Shown piece by piece: positions 51,162 through 58,850 of a stretch of 64,000 nt of DNA; within the stretch, counting starts at the first letter, position 1, and the number at the start of each line of letters is the position of its first letter. The stretch is from contig CAJMON010000003.1 in the NCBI GenBank assembly GCA_905214955.1, positions 1 to 64,000 on the forward strand, given 5' to 3'. The notes beneath the pieces were generated by a model. It was not told the origin of the DNA. It was given only the letters and a program-made list of their open reading frames with translations, and searched no databases. A program made the translations under genes and the position numbers. Origin of the DNA: an uncultured bacterium. Its GTDB lineage: Bacteria; Bacillota; Clostridia; Lachnospirales; Lachnospiraceae.

Positions 51162-51518
51162 ATGACAGTAAAAGAATGCTATGCCAAACTTGGCGGGGAC
51201 TATGAGGATGTGGTAAAGCGGCTGATGGGGGATGCTCTGGTGGAGCGTTTTATGTTGAAGTTTCTGGACGATGGAAGCTATCAGGAACTGGTAAATGCTC
51301 TGAAAGAGGGCCGGGACGAGGATGCATTCCGGGCTGCACATACCTTAAAAGGTGTCTGCCAGAATTTAAGCTTTACCAGCTTATATGAGCCGAGCCAGAC
51401 TATCACAGAGGCACTGCGCGGTGGGAAAAAGCCGGGAGCTGATGAGATGCTTGGCAGTGTAACAGAGGCTTATGAAAGAACAACGGCGGCAATCCGTGAA
51501 TATCAGGCAGAAAAATAA
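51162..51518 (+). CDS. Hpt-domain phosphotransfer protein
   Basis: A 118-aa four-helix-bundle histidine phosphotransfer protein. The phospho-acceptor is the His in FRAAHTLKGVCQNLSF (about residue 61-62), with the usual HxLKG pattern. It has no kinase or receiver domain and no two-component genes are next to it, so it is a free-standing Hpt relay. SD AGGAGAAA before ATG 51162. Confidence 0.88.
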   Translation: MTVKECYAKLGGDYEDVVKRLMGDALVERFMLKFLDDGSYQELVNALKEGRDEDAFRAAHTLKGVCQNLSFTSLYEPSQTITEALRGGKKPGADEMLGSVTEAYERTTAAIREYQAEK

Positions 51519-51564
51519 AGGCAGCTCTACTTATTGATAAAAAAAATTAATAAGCGGGAAATAC

Positions 51565-51593
51565 TTGAAAATTTCCATGTAATCATCTATAAT
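51565..51593 (+). promoter_or_regulatory. promoter of the DUF6110-like gene
   Basis: TTGAAA (51565-51570) and TATAAT (51588-51593), spacer 17. Confidence 0.7.
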
Positions 51594-51650
51594 AACAGGC
51601 TAATAAAGGTTTATCACACCGAACATAGATACAGACAGGAGGAAATAATC

Positions 51651-52031
51651 ATGTTAAAATGCTTTAAAGGAATTGACGGAAAGAACGTAGGACTGTTTGG
51701 AGCTGGTGTACTGTTTGGAACTGCCGGACTTAAAATTTTATCCAGCAAAGATGCAAAAAAACTTTACACAAACTGCACAGCAGCTGTTCTTAGAGCAAAA
51801 GACTGTGTGATGAAGACTGCTACCACCATTCAGGAGAATGCAGAAGATATTTATGCTGGTGCGCAGCAGATCAATGAAGAGAGAGCCGCTGCCGCAGAAG
51901 CAGCAGCTTTTGAAGATGCTGCAGAAGAAGCAGAGGAAACTACCGAAGAGACTGCTGCAGAAGAAGCAGAGGAAACTACCGAAGAGACTGCTGCAGAAGA
52001 AGCAGAAGAAACTGCAGCTGACACTGAATAA
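51651..52031 (+). CDS. DUF6110-like small protein with acidic repeat tail
   Basis: A 126-aa protein. Residues about 10-75 (GKNVGLFGAGVLFGTAGLKILSSKDAKKLYTNCTAAVLRAKDCVMK) match the family I know as DUF6110, with a short Gly-rich hydrophobic segment that may enter the membrane. The tail (about 90-126) is AEEAEETTEETA repeats. Members usually sit next to P-type ATPases, as here (88 bp downstream), suggesting a partner or metal chaperone role. AGGAGG before ATG 51651; the upstream frame covers the promoter. Confidence 0.7.
   Translation: MLKCFKGIDGKNVGLFGAGVLFGTAGLKILSSKDAKKLYTNCTAAVLRAKDCVMKTATTIQENAEDIYAGAQQINEERAAAAEAAAFEDAAEEAEETTEETAAEEAEETTEETAAEEAEETAADTE
51921..52013 (+). repeat. 36-bp in-frame tandem repeat
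   Basis: Two exact 36-bp units (51921-51956, 51957-51992) and a partial third (51993-52013) encode AEEAEETTEETA. Copy number could vary between strains without breaking the frame. Confidence 0.85.
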
Positions 52032-52064
52032 GAAGCATTAAAAAAGCCAACGTTAGAAATGGAT

Positions 52065-52096
52065 AACACCTGCGGAATGATTCTGCAGGTGTTTTA
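52065..52096 (+). terminator. terminator or attenuator before the P-type ATPase
   Basis: AACACCTGC (52065-52073) pairs perfectly with GCAGGTGTT (52085-52093), followed by TTA. Partial read-through would feed the ATPase gene. Confidence 0.6.
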
Positions 52097-52119
52097 CAAT
52101 GGAAATAAGAAGGTACAGT

Positions 52120-54192
52120 ATGAAATTTAGTATAAAACATGAAATAAAAGGCCGTATCCGGGTACATATGAATCAGAAGCGTATGACATTCCGCCAGGCG
52201 GACATTCTTCAGTATTACCTGACCAGCCAGAAAGAGGTAACGCTGGTAAAGGTCTATGAGAAAAATCAGGATGCAGTGATCTGCTACACCGGAAAAAGAG
52301 AAGCGGTTATTTCAGCGCTGCAGCATTTCCACTATGAAACAGCCCAGGTTCCGGAAAATTTCCTGGAAAATTCCGGAAGGGAATTAAATGAAGAATACAA
52401 AGAAAAACTGATCAATAAAGTGGTTCTGCGTGCAGGAAGTAAAATGTTTCTGCCGGTGCAGATACGTGCCTGCATTACCGCAGTCAAATCTGTCAAATAC
52501 ATCTGGAACGGCATCCGGACTCTGGCAAAAGGAAAGATTGAAGTGCCGGTATTGGATGGCACTGCAGTGGGAGTGTCCGTATTCAGAGGAGATTTTAACA
52601 CCGCAGGCTCCATCATGTTCCTTCTTGGAATCGGAGAGATTCTGGAAGAGTGGACACATAAGAAATCTGTGGATGACCTTGCCAGAAGTATGTCCCTGAA
52701 TGTGGATAAAGTCTGGATGGTTCAGGACGGCACAGAAATTCTGATATCCTCAGACAAGGTACAGACAGGAGACAAAATAGTTGTCCGTGTGGGTAATGTG
52801 GTTCCATTTGACGGAACAGTGGTATCCGGAGATGCCATGCTGAATCAGGCATCTCTGACCGGCGAATCCGTTCCGGTACACAAATATGGAGGAAGCTCTG
52901 TGTATGCAGGTACCGTCGTAGAAGAAGGCGAGCTGATCTTCCAGGTGAAGATGGCCGGAGGGTCCAGCAAATTCGAAAAGATAGTGACCATGATCGAGGA
53001 GTCTGAAAAGCTGAAATCTTCCGTAGAAAGCAAGGCAGAGCATCTGGCAGACCGTCTGGTTCCCTATACTTTGGCTGGAACCGGCCTGATATATCTGTTT
53101 ACCAGAAATGTGACAAAGGCTCTGGCTGTGCTGATGGTGGACTATTCCTGTGCATTGAAGCTGGCCATGCCGATTTCCGTGCTGTCTGCCATCCGGGAAG
53201 CAAGCCTTTACAATGTGACGGTAAAGGGCGGAAAATATCTGGAGGCTATTTCTGAGGCACAGACCATTGTTTTTGATAAGACGGGAACGCTGACAAAGGC
53301 CAAACCTACCGTTGTGGATGTGATCCCCTTCGACGGAGAAGATCCCAAAGAATTGTTAAGACTGGCTGCCTGCATGGAAGAGCATTTTCCACACTCCATG
53401 GCAAAAGCAGTGGTGAATGCCGCAAAAGAGGCAGGCCTGACCCATGAAGAGATGCATTCTAAGGTAGAATATATGGTGGCTCATGGCATTTCTACTACCA
53501 TCAATGGAAAGAAAGCGATTATCGGAAGTTACCACTTTGTATTTGAAGATGAAAAATGCCAGATTCCGGAAGGAAAAGAGGACGTATTTGCTGCGCTTCC
53601 GGAAGAGTATTCCCAACTGTATCTGGCCATTGAGAACCGGCTGGCAGCTGTGATCTGCATTGAGGATCCTTTACGTGAGGAAGCTTCTGCAGTGATCAAT
53701 TCCCTGAAAAAAGCAGGAATCACCAAAGTGGTGATGATGACCGGAGACAGTGAACGGACGGCGAAAGCTATTGCAAAACGTGTGGGCGTGGATGAGTATT
53801 ATTCGGAAGTACTGCCGGAAGACAAAGCAAAATTCGTTGCCCGGGAAAAGGCAGAAGGACGCAAGGTTATTATGGTAGGCGACGGCATCAACGATTCTCC
53901 GGCACTGTCCGCGGCAGATGTGGGAATTGCGATCAGCGACGGCGCAGCTCTGGCAAGAGAGATTGCAGATGTTACCGTAGGATCTGATGATTTGTATGAG
54001 ATTGTGACCCTGAAGGCCATCAGCAATGGTCTGATGAAACGGATTCATAAGAATTACAGGATGATTGTGGGCATCAATACCGCACTGATCGTTCTGGGAG
54101 TGGGCGGCATTGTACAGCCGACGACTTCTGCACTGCTGCACAATACGTCTACGCTTCTTATTGGATTAAAGAGTATGCAGAATCTGATCTGA
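52120..54192 (+). CDS. P1B-like heavy-metal P-type ATPase lacking CPC
   Basis: A 690-aa transporter. An HMA-like N-terminal domain (about 1-75, IKGRIRVHMNQKRMTF, without CxxC) precedes the membrane part. Actuator TGES is at 247-250, the phosphorylated Asp at 386 (FDKTGTLTKAKP), a nucleotide-site HFPHSMAKAV near 422-431 and the hinge VGDGINDSPALSAADVGIA. The helix before the P-domain reads DYSCALKLAMP (341-351): SCA replaces the metal-binding CPC of Cu/Zn pumps. The ion is therefore uncertain. ATG 52120 has AAGG six bases upstream; ATG 52099 is an alternative start. Confidence 0.88.
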   Translation: MKFSIKHEIKGRIRVHMNQKRMTFRQADILQYYLTSQKEVTLVKVYEKNQDAVICYTGKREAVISALQHFHYETAQVPENFLENSGRELNEEYKEKLINKVVLRAGSKMFLPVQIRACITAVKSVKYIWNGIRTLAKGKIEVPVLDGTAVGVSVFRGDFNTAGSIMFLLGIGEILEEWTHKKSVDDLARSMSLNVDKVWMVQDGTEILISSDKVQTGDKIVVRVGNVVPFDGTVVSGDAMLNQASLTGESVPVHKYGGSSVYAGTVVEEGELIFQVKMAGGSSKFEKIVTMIEESEKLKSSVESKAEHLADRLVPYTLAGTGLIYLFTRNVTKALAVLMVDYSCALKLAMPISVLSAIREASLYNVTVKGGKYLEAISEAQTIVFDKTGTLTKAKPTVVDVIPFDGEDPKELLRLAACMEEHFPHSMAKAVVNAAKEAGLTHEEMHSKVEYMVAHGISTTINGKKAIIGSYHFVFEDEKCQIPEGKEDVFAALPEEYSQLYLAIENRLAAVICIEDPLREEASAVINSLKKAGITKVVMMTGDSERTAKAIAKRVGVDEYYSEVLPEDKAKFVAREKAEGRKVIMVGDGINDSPALSAADVGIAISDGAALAREIADVTVGSDDLYEIVTLKAISNGLMKRIHKNYRMIVGINTALIVLGVGGIVQPTTSALLHNTSTLLIGLKSMQNLI

Positions 54193-54226
54193 GATTTGAA
54201 AAAAGATAAGAGTGAAAAGTGGCTGT

Positions 54227-54250
54227 CCGCTGGCGAAAACTCGCCAGCGG
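54227..54250. repeat. perfect 10-bp hairpin
   Basis: CCGCTGGCGA (54227-54236) and TCGCCAGCGG (54241-54250) around AAAC. It lies 35 bp after the ATPase stop and could end transcription, but no T run follows. Confidence 0.6.
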
Positions 54251-54272
54251 CTCAAACACCCGCCAGAGTCTA

Positions 54273-54341
54273 GCTGTCAGCTGCCAGAAAAGCCACGGAA
54301 ATGCAGTATATGTCAGAATGGACATTTCCGTGTCTGACAGC
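54273..54341. repeat. long two-part hairpin
   Basis: GCTGTCAG (54273-54280) pairs with CTGACAGC (54334-54341) and, inside it, CACGGAAATG (54294-54303) with CATTTCCGTG (54323-54332). No coding frame is credible in 54193-54420, so this gap appears to be a structural DNA/RNA element. Confidence 0.6.
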
Positions 54342-54420
54342 GCCCAGCATCAGCCGATAAGAAGAATTCCTGCGCCAGCCCGGCCTCCAGGCGGTTCTGC
54401 CATAAGAAATTAGAGGGAAT

Positions 54421-54440
54421 AAAAAAGCGCCTCCAGGCGC
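54421..54440 (-). terminator. terminator of tRNA-Thr copy 1
   Basis: On the minus strand GCGCCT-GG-AGGCGC is followed by six T. Confidence 0.75.
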
Positions 54441-54510
54441 AGTAAAATGGAAATGATATGTTTAGAATAAGCCGCCAGGGGGCAGCAGATCATTTTAGAC
54501 AACAAAAAAA

Positions 54511-54583
54511 AGCTGCTGACGGGAATCGGACCCGTGACCTCCGCACTACCAATGCGACGCTCTACCGACTGAGCCACAGCAGC
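54511..54583 (-). tRNA. tRNA-Thr (anticodon GGU), copy 1
   Basis: A 73-nt cloverleaf on the minus strand: acceptor GCTGCTG/CAGCAGC, D-arm GCTC/GAGC, anticodon loop TTGGTAG (anticodon GGT), T-arm ACGGG/CCCGT. Identical to the copy at 54735-54807. CCA is not encoded. Confidence 0.93.
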
Positions 54584-54623
54584 CTGCGATGTGATTTGTT
54601 GAAATCTCTTCGCTACGTTGTAT

Positions 54624-54652
54624 ACTTTATCACAAGAATCGGAATCTGTCAA
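54624..54652 (-). promoter_or_regulatory. promoter of tRNA-Thr copy 1
   Basis: On the minus strand TTGACA (54647-54652) and TAAAGT (54624-54629), spacer 17. The copy 2 promoter has the same boxes and spacing. Confidence 0.7.
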
Positions 54653-54705
54653 CCATTGTTTTAAAACAATTCTCATTAACATGAACAATTCTGATTCTGA
54701 GAAAT

Positions 54706-54732
54706 AAAAAAGTTCGGAAAACCGAACTTTTT
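54706..54732. terminator. terminator of tRNA-Thr copy 2
   Basis: AAAAAGTTCGG (54706-54717) and CCGAACTTTTT (54722-54732) pair fully around a short A loop; A and T runs flank the stem on both strands. Confidence 0.8.
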
Positions 54733-54734
54733 CA

Positions 54735-54807
54735 AGCTGCTGACGGGAATCGGACCCGTGACCTCCGCACTACCAATGCGACGCTCTACCGACTGAGCCA
54801 CAGCAGC
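54735..54807 (-). tRNA. tRNA-Thr (anticodon GGU), copy 2
   Basis: Same sequence as 54511-54583. The 5' leader (AACGTAGCGAAGAGATTTC type) is also shared with copy 1, showing a tandem duplication of the gene plus leader. Confidence 0.93.
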
Positions 54808-54847
54808 CTGCGATGTGATTTGTCGAAATCTCTTCGCTACGTTCTAT

Positions 54848-54876
54848 ACTTTACCATACACTGCATGAGTTGTCAA
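54848..54876 (-). promoter_or_regulatory. promoter of tRNA-Thr copy 2
   Basis: On the minus strand TTGACA (54871-54876) and TAAAGT (54848-54853), spacer 17. The 190 bp from 54877 to the next gene end hold nothing else I recognise. Confidence 0.7.
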
Positions 54877-55068
54877 CACATTTTAAAAAAAACAACATAA
54901 AAGAAAAATTAAGCAAAATATCTGACAAAACAGGAAGAAAGACGAAGGGAAAGGGATGGATAGAGGACAGGAAATATGGTACAATAATTTTTTCACCCGT
55001 TCCTGACAGATCTGTGAAGCAGAGAAATGATGAAGAGGTCAGAAACGGGCAGACTGGAAGAATTTCGA

Positions 55069-55281
55069 TCACGGATGTGCAGGTTCCTTTTCGGATTTTT
55101 CAGGATTGATAGCAGGCGGGCCGAAGGGATAAAGTGCCTTGTAGGATTCGGCCTGTGCTTCGTCTGCAGGGGGCGTTGGAATCAGCCCGGTACAGTCCAT
55201 GGAAGAGCAGGAATTTCCAAGATAATCATACGGGGTAGTGCTGGAAGGTGCTTCGGCGTTGTTCTTTTCACTAGGCTTCAT
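55069..55281 (-). CDS. small hypothetical protein
   Basis: A 70-aa polar protein, Pro/Ser/Glu-rich, with a central CSSMDCTGLIPTPPADEAQA stretch followed by ESYKALYPFGPP. The DCTGLIP...YPF.PP pattern seems familiar from short Clostridia proteins, but I know no function. It looks real because AAGGAGG lies ten bases before ATG 55281 and the gene is divergent from truA. No membrane segment. It could be a small spore or regulatory protein; that is speculation. Confidence 0.5.
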   Translation of the reverse strand: MKPSEKNNAEAPSSTTPYDYLGNSCSSMDCTGLIPTPPADEAQAESYKALYPFGPPAINPEKSEKEPAHP

Positions 55282-55377
55282 GATGGACAGCCTCCTTTCA
55301 AAAAATCAGGGTTTCTGAGGGCAGTATGTCCGGATGATCGAAAAATATACAAATGACAGGCAGGAAAGTGTGAGAAT

Positions 55378-56160
55378 ATGAATCTAAAAATGACAGTTCA
55401 ATACGATGGAACCCGTTACGACGGCTGGCAGCGCCAGGGAAATACAGAAAATACCATCCAGGGCAGAATCGAAAATGTTCTGGAAAAAATGACGGGAGAA
55501 AAAATCGAAATTTTTGGAGCGGGAAGAACGGATGCGGGCGTTCATGCCATTGGGCAGATTGCAAATTTTCATGTAAACGATAGAGAATGGAATCCCAAAG
55601 AAGTGCAGGCCTATTTGAATCAGTATCTGCCGGAGGATATTGGAATCAGTGGGATAGAAGTAGTGCCGGAGCGGTTCCACAGCCGTTTAAATGCAAAAGG
55701 GAAATGTTACAGCTATCGAATTGGCATCGGAGAAGGGAAAAATGTGTTTGAGCGGCGGCAGATTTATCCTTTGGGAGGAACGCTGGACGTAACAGCTATG
55801 AAAGCGGCTGCCGAATTTCTGAAAGGAGAACATGATTTTCAAGGATTTTGTACAGGAAAAAAGACGAAAAAATCCACGGTGCGCACCATCTGGGAGATTT
55901 CCTTTGAGGAGACAGAGCAGGAGCTGAAAATCACGTACAGAGGCAATGGATTTCTTTACAACATGATCCGGATTCTGACAGGCACGCTCATTGAAGCAGG
56001 CCAGGGAAGACAGAAACCGGAGAAAATCAAAGAAATTTTAGAGAAAAAGGACAGATCCCTGGCGGGCTTTACTGCCCCGGCCAGAGGTCTGACGTTGGAA
56101 AAAGTATTTTATGACAGGCTGCCTAATAGCCCAGACATTCTCCGATCAGAAGGACTTTGA
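55378..56160 (+). CDS. truA: tRNA pseudouridine(38-40) synthase
   Basis: A 260-aa TruA that makes pseudouridine at positions 38-40 of the tRNA anticodon arm. The catalytic Asp is in GAGRTDAGVHAIGQ; YDGTRYDGWQRQ and GNGFLYNMIRILTGTLIE are conserved. AGGAAAG precedes ATG 55378. Its 3' end overlaps the convergent LUD-domain gene by 38 bp, with no terminator between them. Confidence 0.96.
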   Translation: MNLKMTVQYDGTRYDGWQRQGNTENTIQGRIENVLEKMTGEKIEIFGAGRTDAGVHAIGQIANFHVNDREWNPKEVQAYLNQYLPEDIGISGIEVVPERFHSRLNAKGKCYSYRIGIGEGKNVFERRQIYPLGGTLDVTAMKAAAEFLKGEHDFQGFCTGKKTKKSTVRTIWEISFEETEQELKITYRGNGFLYNMIRILTGTLIEAGQGRQKPEKIKEILEKKDRSLAGFTAPARGLTLEKVFYDRLPNSPDILRSEGL

Positions 56161-56758
56161 TACGTCCAGGAATCCGGTTGAAACGGGTAAGAACGGTATG
56201 GGAACAGACACAGTCCGTACTGAGACAGTTGGCGCACGAACCAGTGATGCTGCAGGGGGTATGAAGACCAAGGCGGATAGCATTGGCAGGCGCAGCAATT
56301 TCGTGGACACGGCTGATGGCTTCTTCTAACGTTTTGGTGACTTTATTCATGCCTACAAAAAGAAGCACATGTTCCGGTCCATAAACCAGAGCGGCCGCCC
56401 GGTTCCCAGTTCCGTCAATGTTTACCAGCTGTCCGTCTTTGGTAATGGCGTTGCTGCTCATGAGAAAGTAATCTGCGGTAAGGCCCTGTTTCATAAGAGC
56501 TGTCCGTTCCTGGGGGTTTTTTCCGGTATCCCGGTCAATGAGTTTGAAATCAGCTGTACGGATGGCATCCATTATGCCGCATTCTTTCAGAGTTTCCGAA
56601 CCACCCCAGGAGATGGATGCGCCCTTTTCCATAAAAGAAAGTGCTTTTTCCACGGCTTCTTTGGATGTGGAGCAATAATATCCCTCCATGCCGCGGCGTT
56701 CCAGATGTTTGATGATAGAAGCAGCTTCTGCTTCATAAAAAGTCTGTAAAGGTGTCAT
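56123..56758 (-). CDS. LUD-domain (lactate-utilisation-type) protein
   Basis: A 211-aa protein of the LutC/YkgG (LUD) family: GASISWGGSETLKECGI, TADYFLMSSNAITKDGQLVNIDGTGNR and ALVYGPEHVLLFVGMNKV, then a Cys-containing CSITGSCANCLSTDCVC tail. LutC-type proteins act in lactate oxidation with LutA and LutB, but those partners are absent here; the solo form is common in clostridia with unknown role. The Cys tail could bind an Fe-S cluster. AGGAGG before ATG 56758. It converges on truA and overlaps its 3' end. Confidence 0.85.
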   Translation of the reverse strand: MTPLQTFYEAEAASIIKHLERRGMEGYYCSTSKEAVEKALSFMEKGASISWGGSETLKECGIMDAIRTADFKLIDRDTGKNPQERTALMKQGLTADYFLMSSNAITKDGQLVNIDGTGNRAAALVYGPEHVLLFVGMNKVTKTLEEAISRVHEIAAPANAIRLGLHTPCSITGSCANCLSTDCVCSHTVLTRFNRIPGRIKVLLIGECLGY

Positions 56759-56808
56759 AATAGGAACCTCCTTTTGGGTGATTTTTTCTAGTTGTATCAT
56801 ATTTTTCA

Positions 56809-56837
56809 TTGAAAATCAACCTGTAAGACAGTATAAT
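56809..56837 (+). promoter_or_regulatory. promoter of argS
   Basis: TTGAAA (56809-56814) and TATAAT (56832-56837), spacer 17. The minus-strand LUD gene has a possible TTGATT/TACAAC promoter over the same bases. Confidence 0.65.
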
Positions 56838-56881
56838 AAATACAGTGCTATAAGAGAATACAAGAGTAGGAGAAAGACAGA

Positions 56882-58648
56882 ATGAAAAAAATTCTTGATT
56901 TGATCACAGAAGAGCTGGTGAAGGCTTTTGAAGAAGCCGGCTACGATGCGAAGTTTGCAAAGGCAGCATTATCCAACCGCCCGGATCTGTGTGAATATCA
57001 ATGTAACGGAGCCATGGCAGCTGCCAAGACTTACAAAAAGGCTCCCATTATGATTGCAAATGATGTTGTAGAAAAACTGAAAGGCAACCCCGTCTTTTCC
57101 ATGGCAGATGCTGTGAATCCGGGATTTATCAATCTGAATCTGGATGAGGCATTCCTTGGAGACTATTTAAGAAAGATGCAGGCAGATCCGGATCTGTCCG
57201 TAGAAAAAGTCAAAGAGCCGAAGAAAATCATCATCGACTACGGAGGACCCAATGTAGCCAAGCCGCTGCATGTAGGCCACCTGCGTTCTGCCATCATTGG
57301 TGAGAGCATCAAGCGGATGGGCCGGTTTATGGGCCATGAGGTGATCGGAGATGTCCATCTAGGGGACTGGGGACTGCAGATGGGTCTGATCATTACAGAA
57401 CTGAAAAAGAGAAAACCGGAACTGGTCTACTTTGATGAGTCTTATACCGGAGAATACCCGGAAGAAGCACCATTTACTATTGGTGAGCTGGAAGAAATTT
57501 ACCCGGCAGCCAGTGCTTACTCAAAGACCCATGAAGATTACAAAGAAGAAGCTATGCAGGCCACCTATCTGCTGCAGCATGGCCACAGAGGATATCAGGC
57601 AATTTTAAAGCATATTCTGAATGTTTCTGTGACAGACTTAAAGAGAAATTACGAAAATCTGAATGTGACCTTTGATCTGTGGAAGGGAGAATCTGATGCA
57701 CAGCCCTACATTCCGGATATGGTAAATTATCTGAAAGACAAGGGATATGCTTATGAAGACCAGGGGGCGATTGTGGTAGATGTGAAAGAAGAGACCGATA
57801 CCAAAGAAGTGCCTCCGTGCATGATTCTGAAATCAGACGGTGCGTCCCTGTACACTACCACAGACCTGGCTACCATTGTAGAGCGTATGGAAGATTATCA
57901 TCCCGATGAGATCCTGTATGTAGTAGACAAGCGCCAGGAAATGCATTTCATCCAGGTGTTCCGCTGTGCAAAAAAAGCAAAACTGGTAGAAGAGGATACT
58001 AAGCTGACCTTCCTTGGATTTGGCACCATGAATGGAAAAGACGGAAAGCCGTTTAAGACCAGAGAGGGCGGCGTGATGCGTCTGGAGTACCTTCTGAAAG
58101 ACATTCAGGAGGAAATGTACCGGAAGATCATGGAAAACCATGCCATTGATCCAGAAGAAGCAAAGGCGACTTCCAAGCTGGTAGGTCTGGCAGCTGTAAA
58201 ATACGGCGATCTTTCCAACCAGGCTTCCAAAGATTACGTGTTTGATATTGAGCGGTTTACTTCTTTTGAAGGAAATACAGGTCCGTACATTCTGTATACC
58301 ATTGTCCGGATCAAGTCCATCCTGAACAAATATAAAGAGCAGGGCGGAAGTGTAGAAAAGGCAGTGATCGGACAGGCATCCGGCCAGAGTGAAAAGACAC
58401 TGATGCTGACCTTGTCCAGATTTAATGCAGTCTGCGAAAATGCTTTCGAAGAAAAAGCACCGCATAAGATCTGCTCTTACATTTATGAGCTGGCAAACAA
58501 CTTCAACAGCTTCTATCATGGAACCAGAATTCTGGCAGAAGAGAATCCGGAGCAGAAAGCATCCTGGATTGCGCTGTTGGATCTGACACGGGAAGTTCTG
58601 GAGCAGAGCATTGACCTGTTAGGATTTTCCGCACCGGAGCGTATGTAA
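56882..58648 (+). CDS. argS: arginyl-tRNA synthetase
   Basis: A 588-aa class I synthetase charging tRNA-Arg. An N-terminal Add-1 domain (about 1-90) precedes the Rossmann core with the HIGH-like motif in PNVAKPLHVGHLRSAIIG. MILKSDGASLYTTTDLA and the KMSKS-like region FGTMNGKDGKPFKTREGG follow. The C-terminal helical anticodon domain ends SIDLLGFSAPERM. AGGAGAAAG before ATG. No T-box is seen in the short leader. Confidence 0.97.
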   Translation: MKKILDLITEELVKAFEEAGYDAKFAKAALSNRPDLCEYQCNGAMAAAKTYKKAPIMIANDVVEKLKGNPVFSMADAVNPGFINLNLDEAFLGDYLRKMQADPDLSVEKVKEPKKIIIDYGGPNVAKPLHVGHLRSAIIGESIKRMGRFMGHEVIGDVHLGDWGLQMGLIITELKKRKPELVYFDESYTGEYPEEAPFTIGELEEIYPAASAYSKTHEDYKEEAMQATYLLQHGHRGYQAILKHILNVSVTDLKRNYENLNVTFDLWKGESDAQPYIPDMVNYLKDKGYAYEDQGAIVVDVKEETDTKEVPPCMILKSDGASLYTTTDLATIVERMEDYHPDEILYVVDKRQEMHFIQVFRCAKKAKLVEEDTKLTFLGFGTMNGKDGKPFKTREGGVMRLEYLLKDIQEEMYRKIMENHAIDPEEAKATSKLVGLAAVKYGDLSNQASKDYVFDIERFTSFEGNTGPYILYTIVRIKSILNKYKEQGGSVEKAVIGQASGQSEKTLMLTLSRFNAVCENAFEEKAPHKICSYIYELANNFNSFYHGTRILAEENPEQKASWIALLDLTREVLEQSIDLLGFSAPERM

Positions 58649-58671
58649 GGGCGCAGAAAAATAAAGCAGAG

Positions 58672-58706
58672 GGCTTGCTGTCCTTATAGGATGGCAGGCC
58701 TTTTTT
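58672..58706 (+). terminator. terminator of argS
   Basis: GG..GCTGTCC pairs with GGATGGC..CC, followed by six T (58701-58706). Confidence 0.75.
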
Positions 58707-58736
58707 GCGTTTGGGGAAAACTTGCGCAGCACACTA

Positions 58737-58754
58737 CATATCATATGTGATATG
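58737..58754. promoter_or_regulatory. perfect inverted repeat before the kinase promoter
   Basis: CATATCA (58737-58743) and TGATATG (58748-58754) with centre TATG, 33 bases before the -35 box. A candidate regulator site. Confidence 0.4.
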
Positions 58755-58786
58755 CAAAATGACAGCTGATTTGTGAAAAAGGTGAA

Positions 58787-58815
58787 TAGACAGAAATGAA
58801 AAAATCCGGTATAGT
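58787..58815 (+). promoter_or_regulatory. promoter of the kinase gene
   Basis: TAGACA (58787-58792) and TATAGT (58810-58815), spacer 17. Confidence 0.6.
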
Positions 58816-58850
58816 ATCCCCATAACGCTCTAGAGCGGAGGTGGGGCAGA

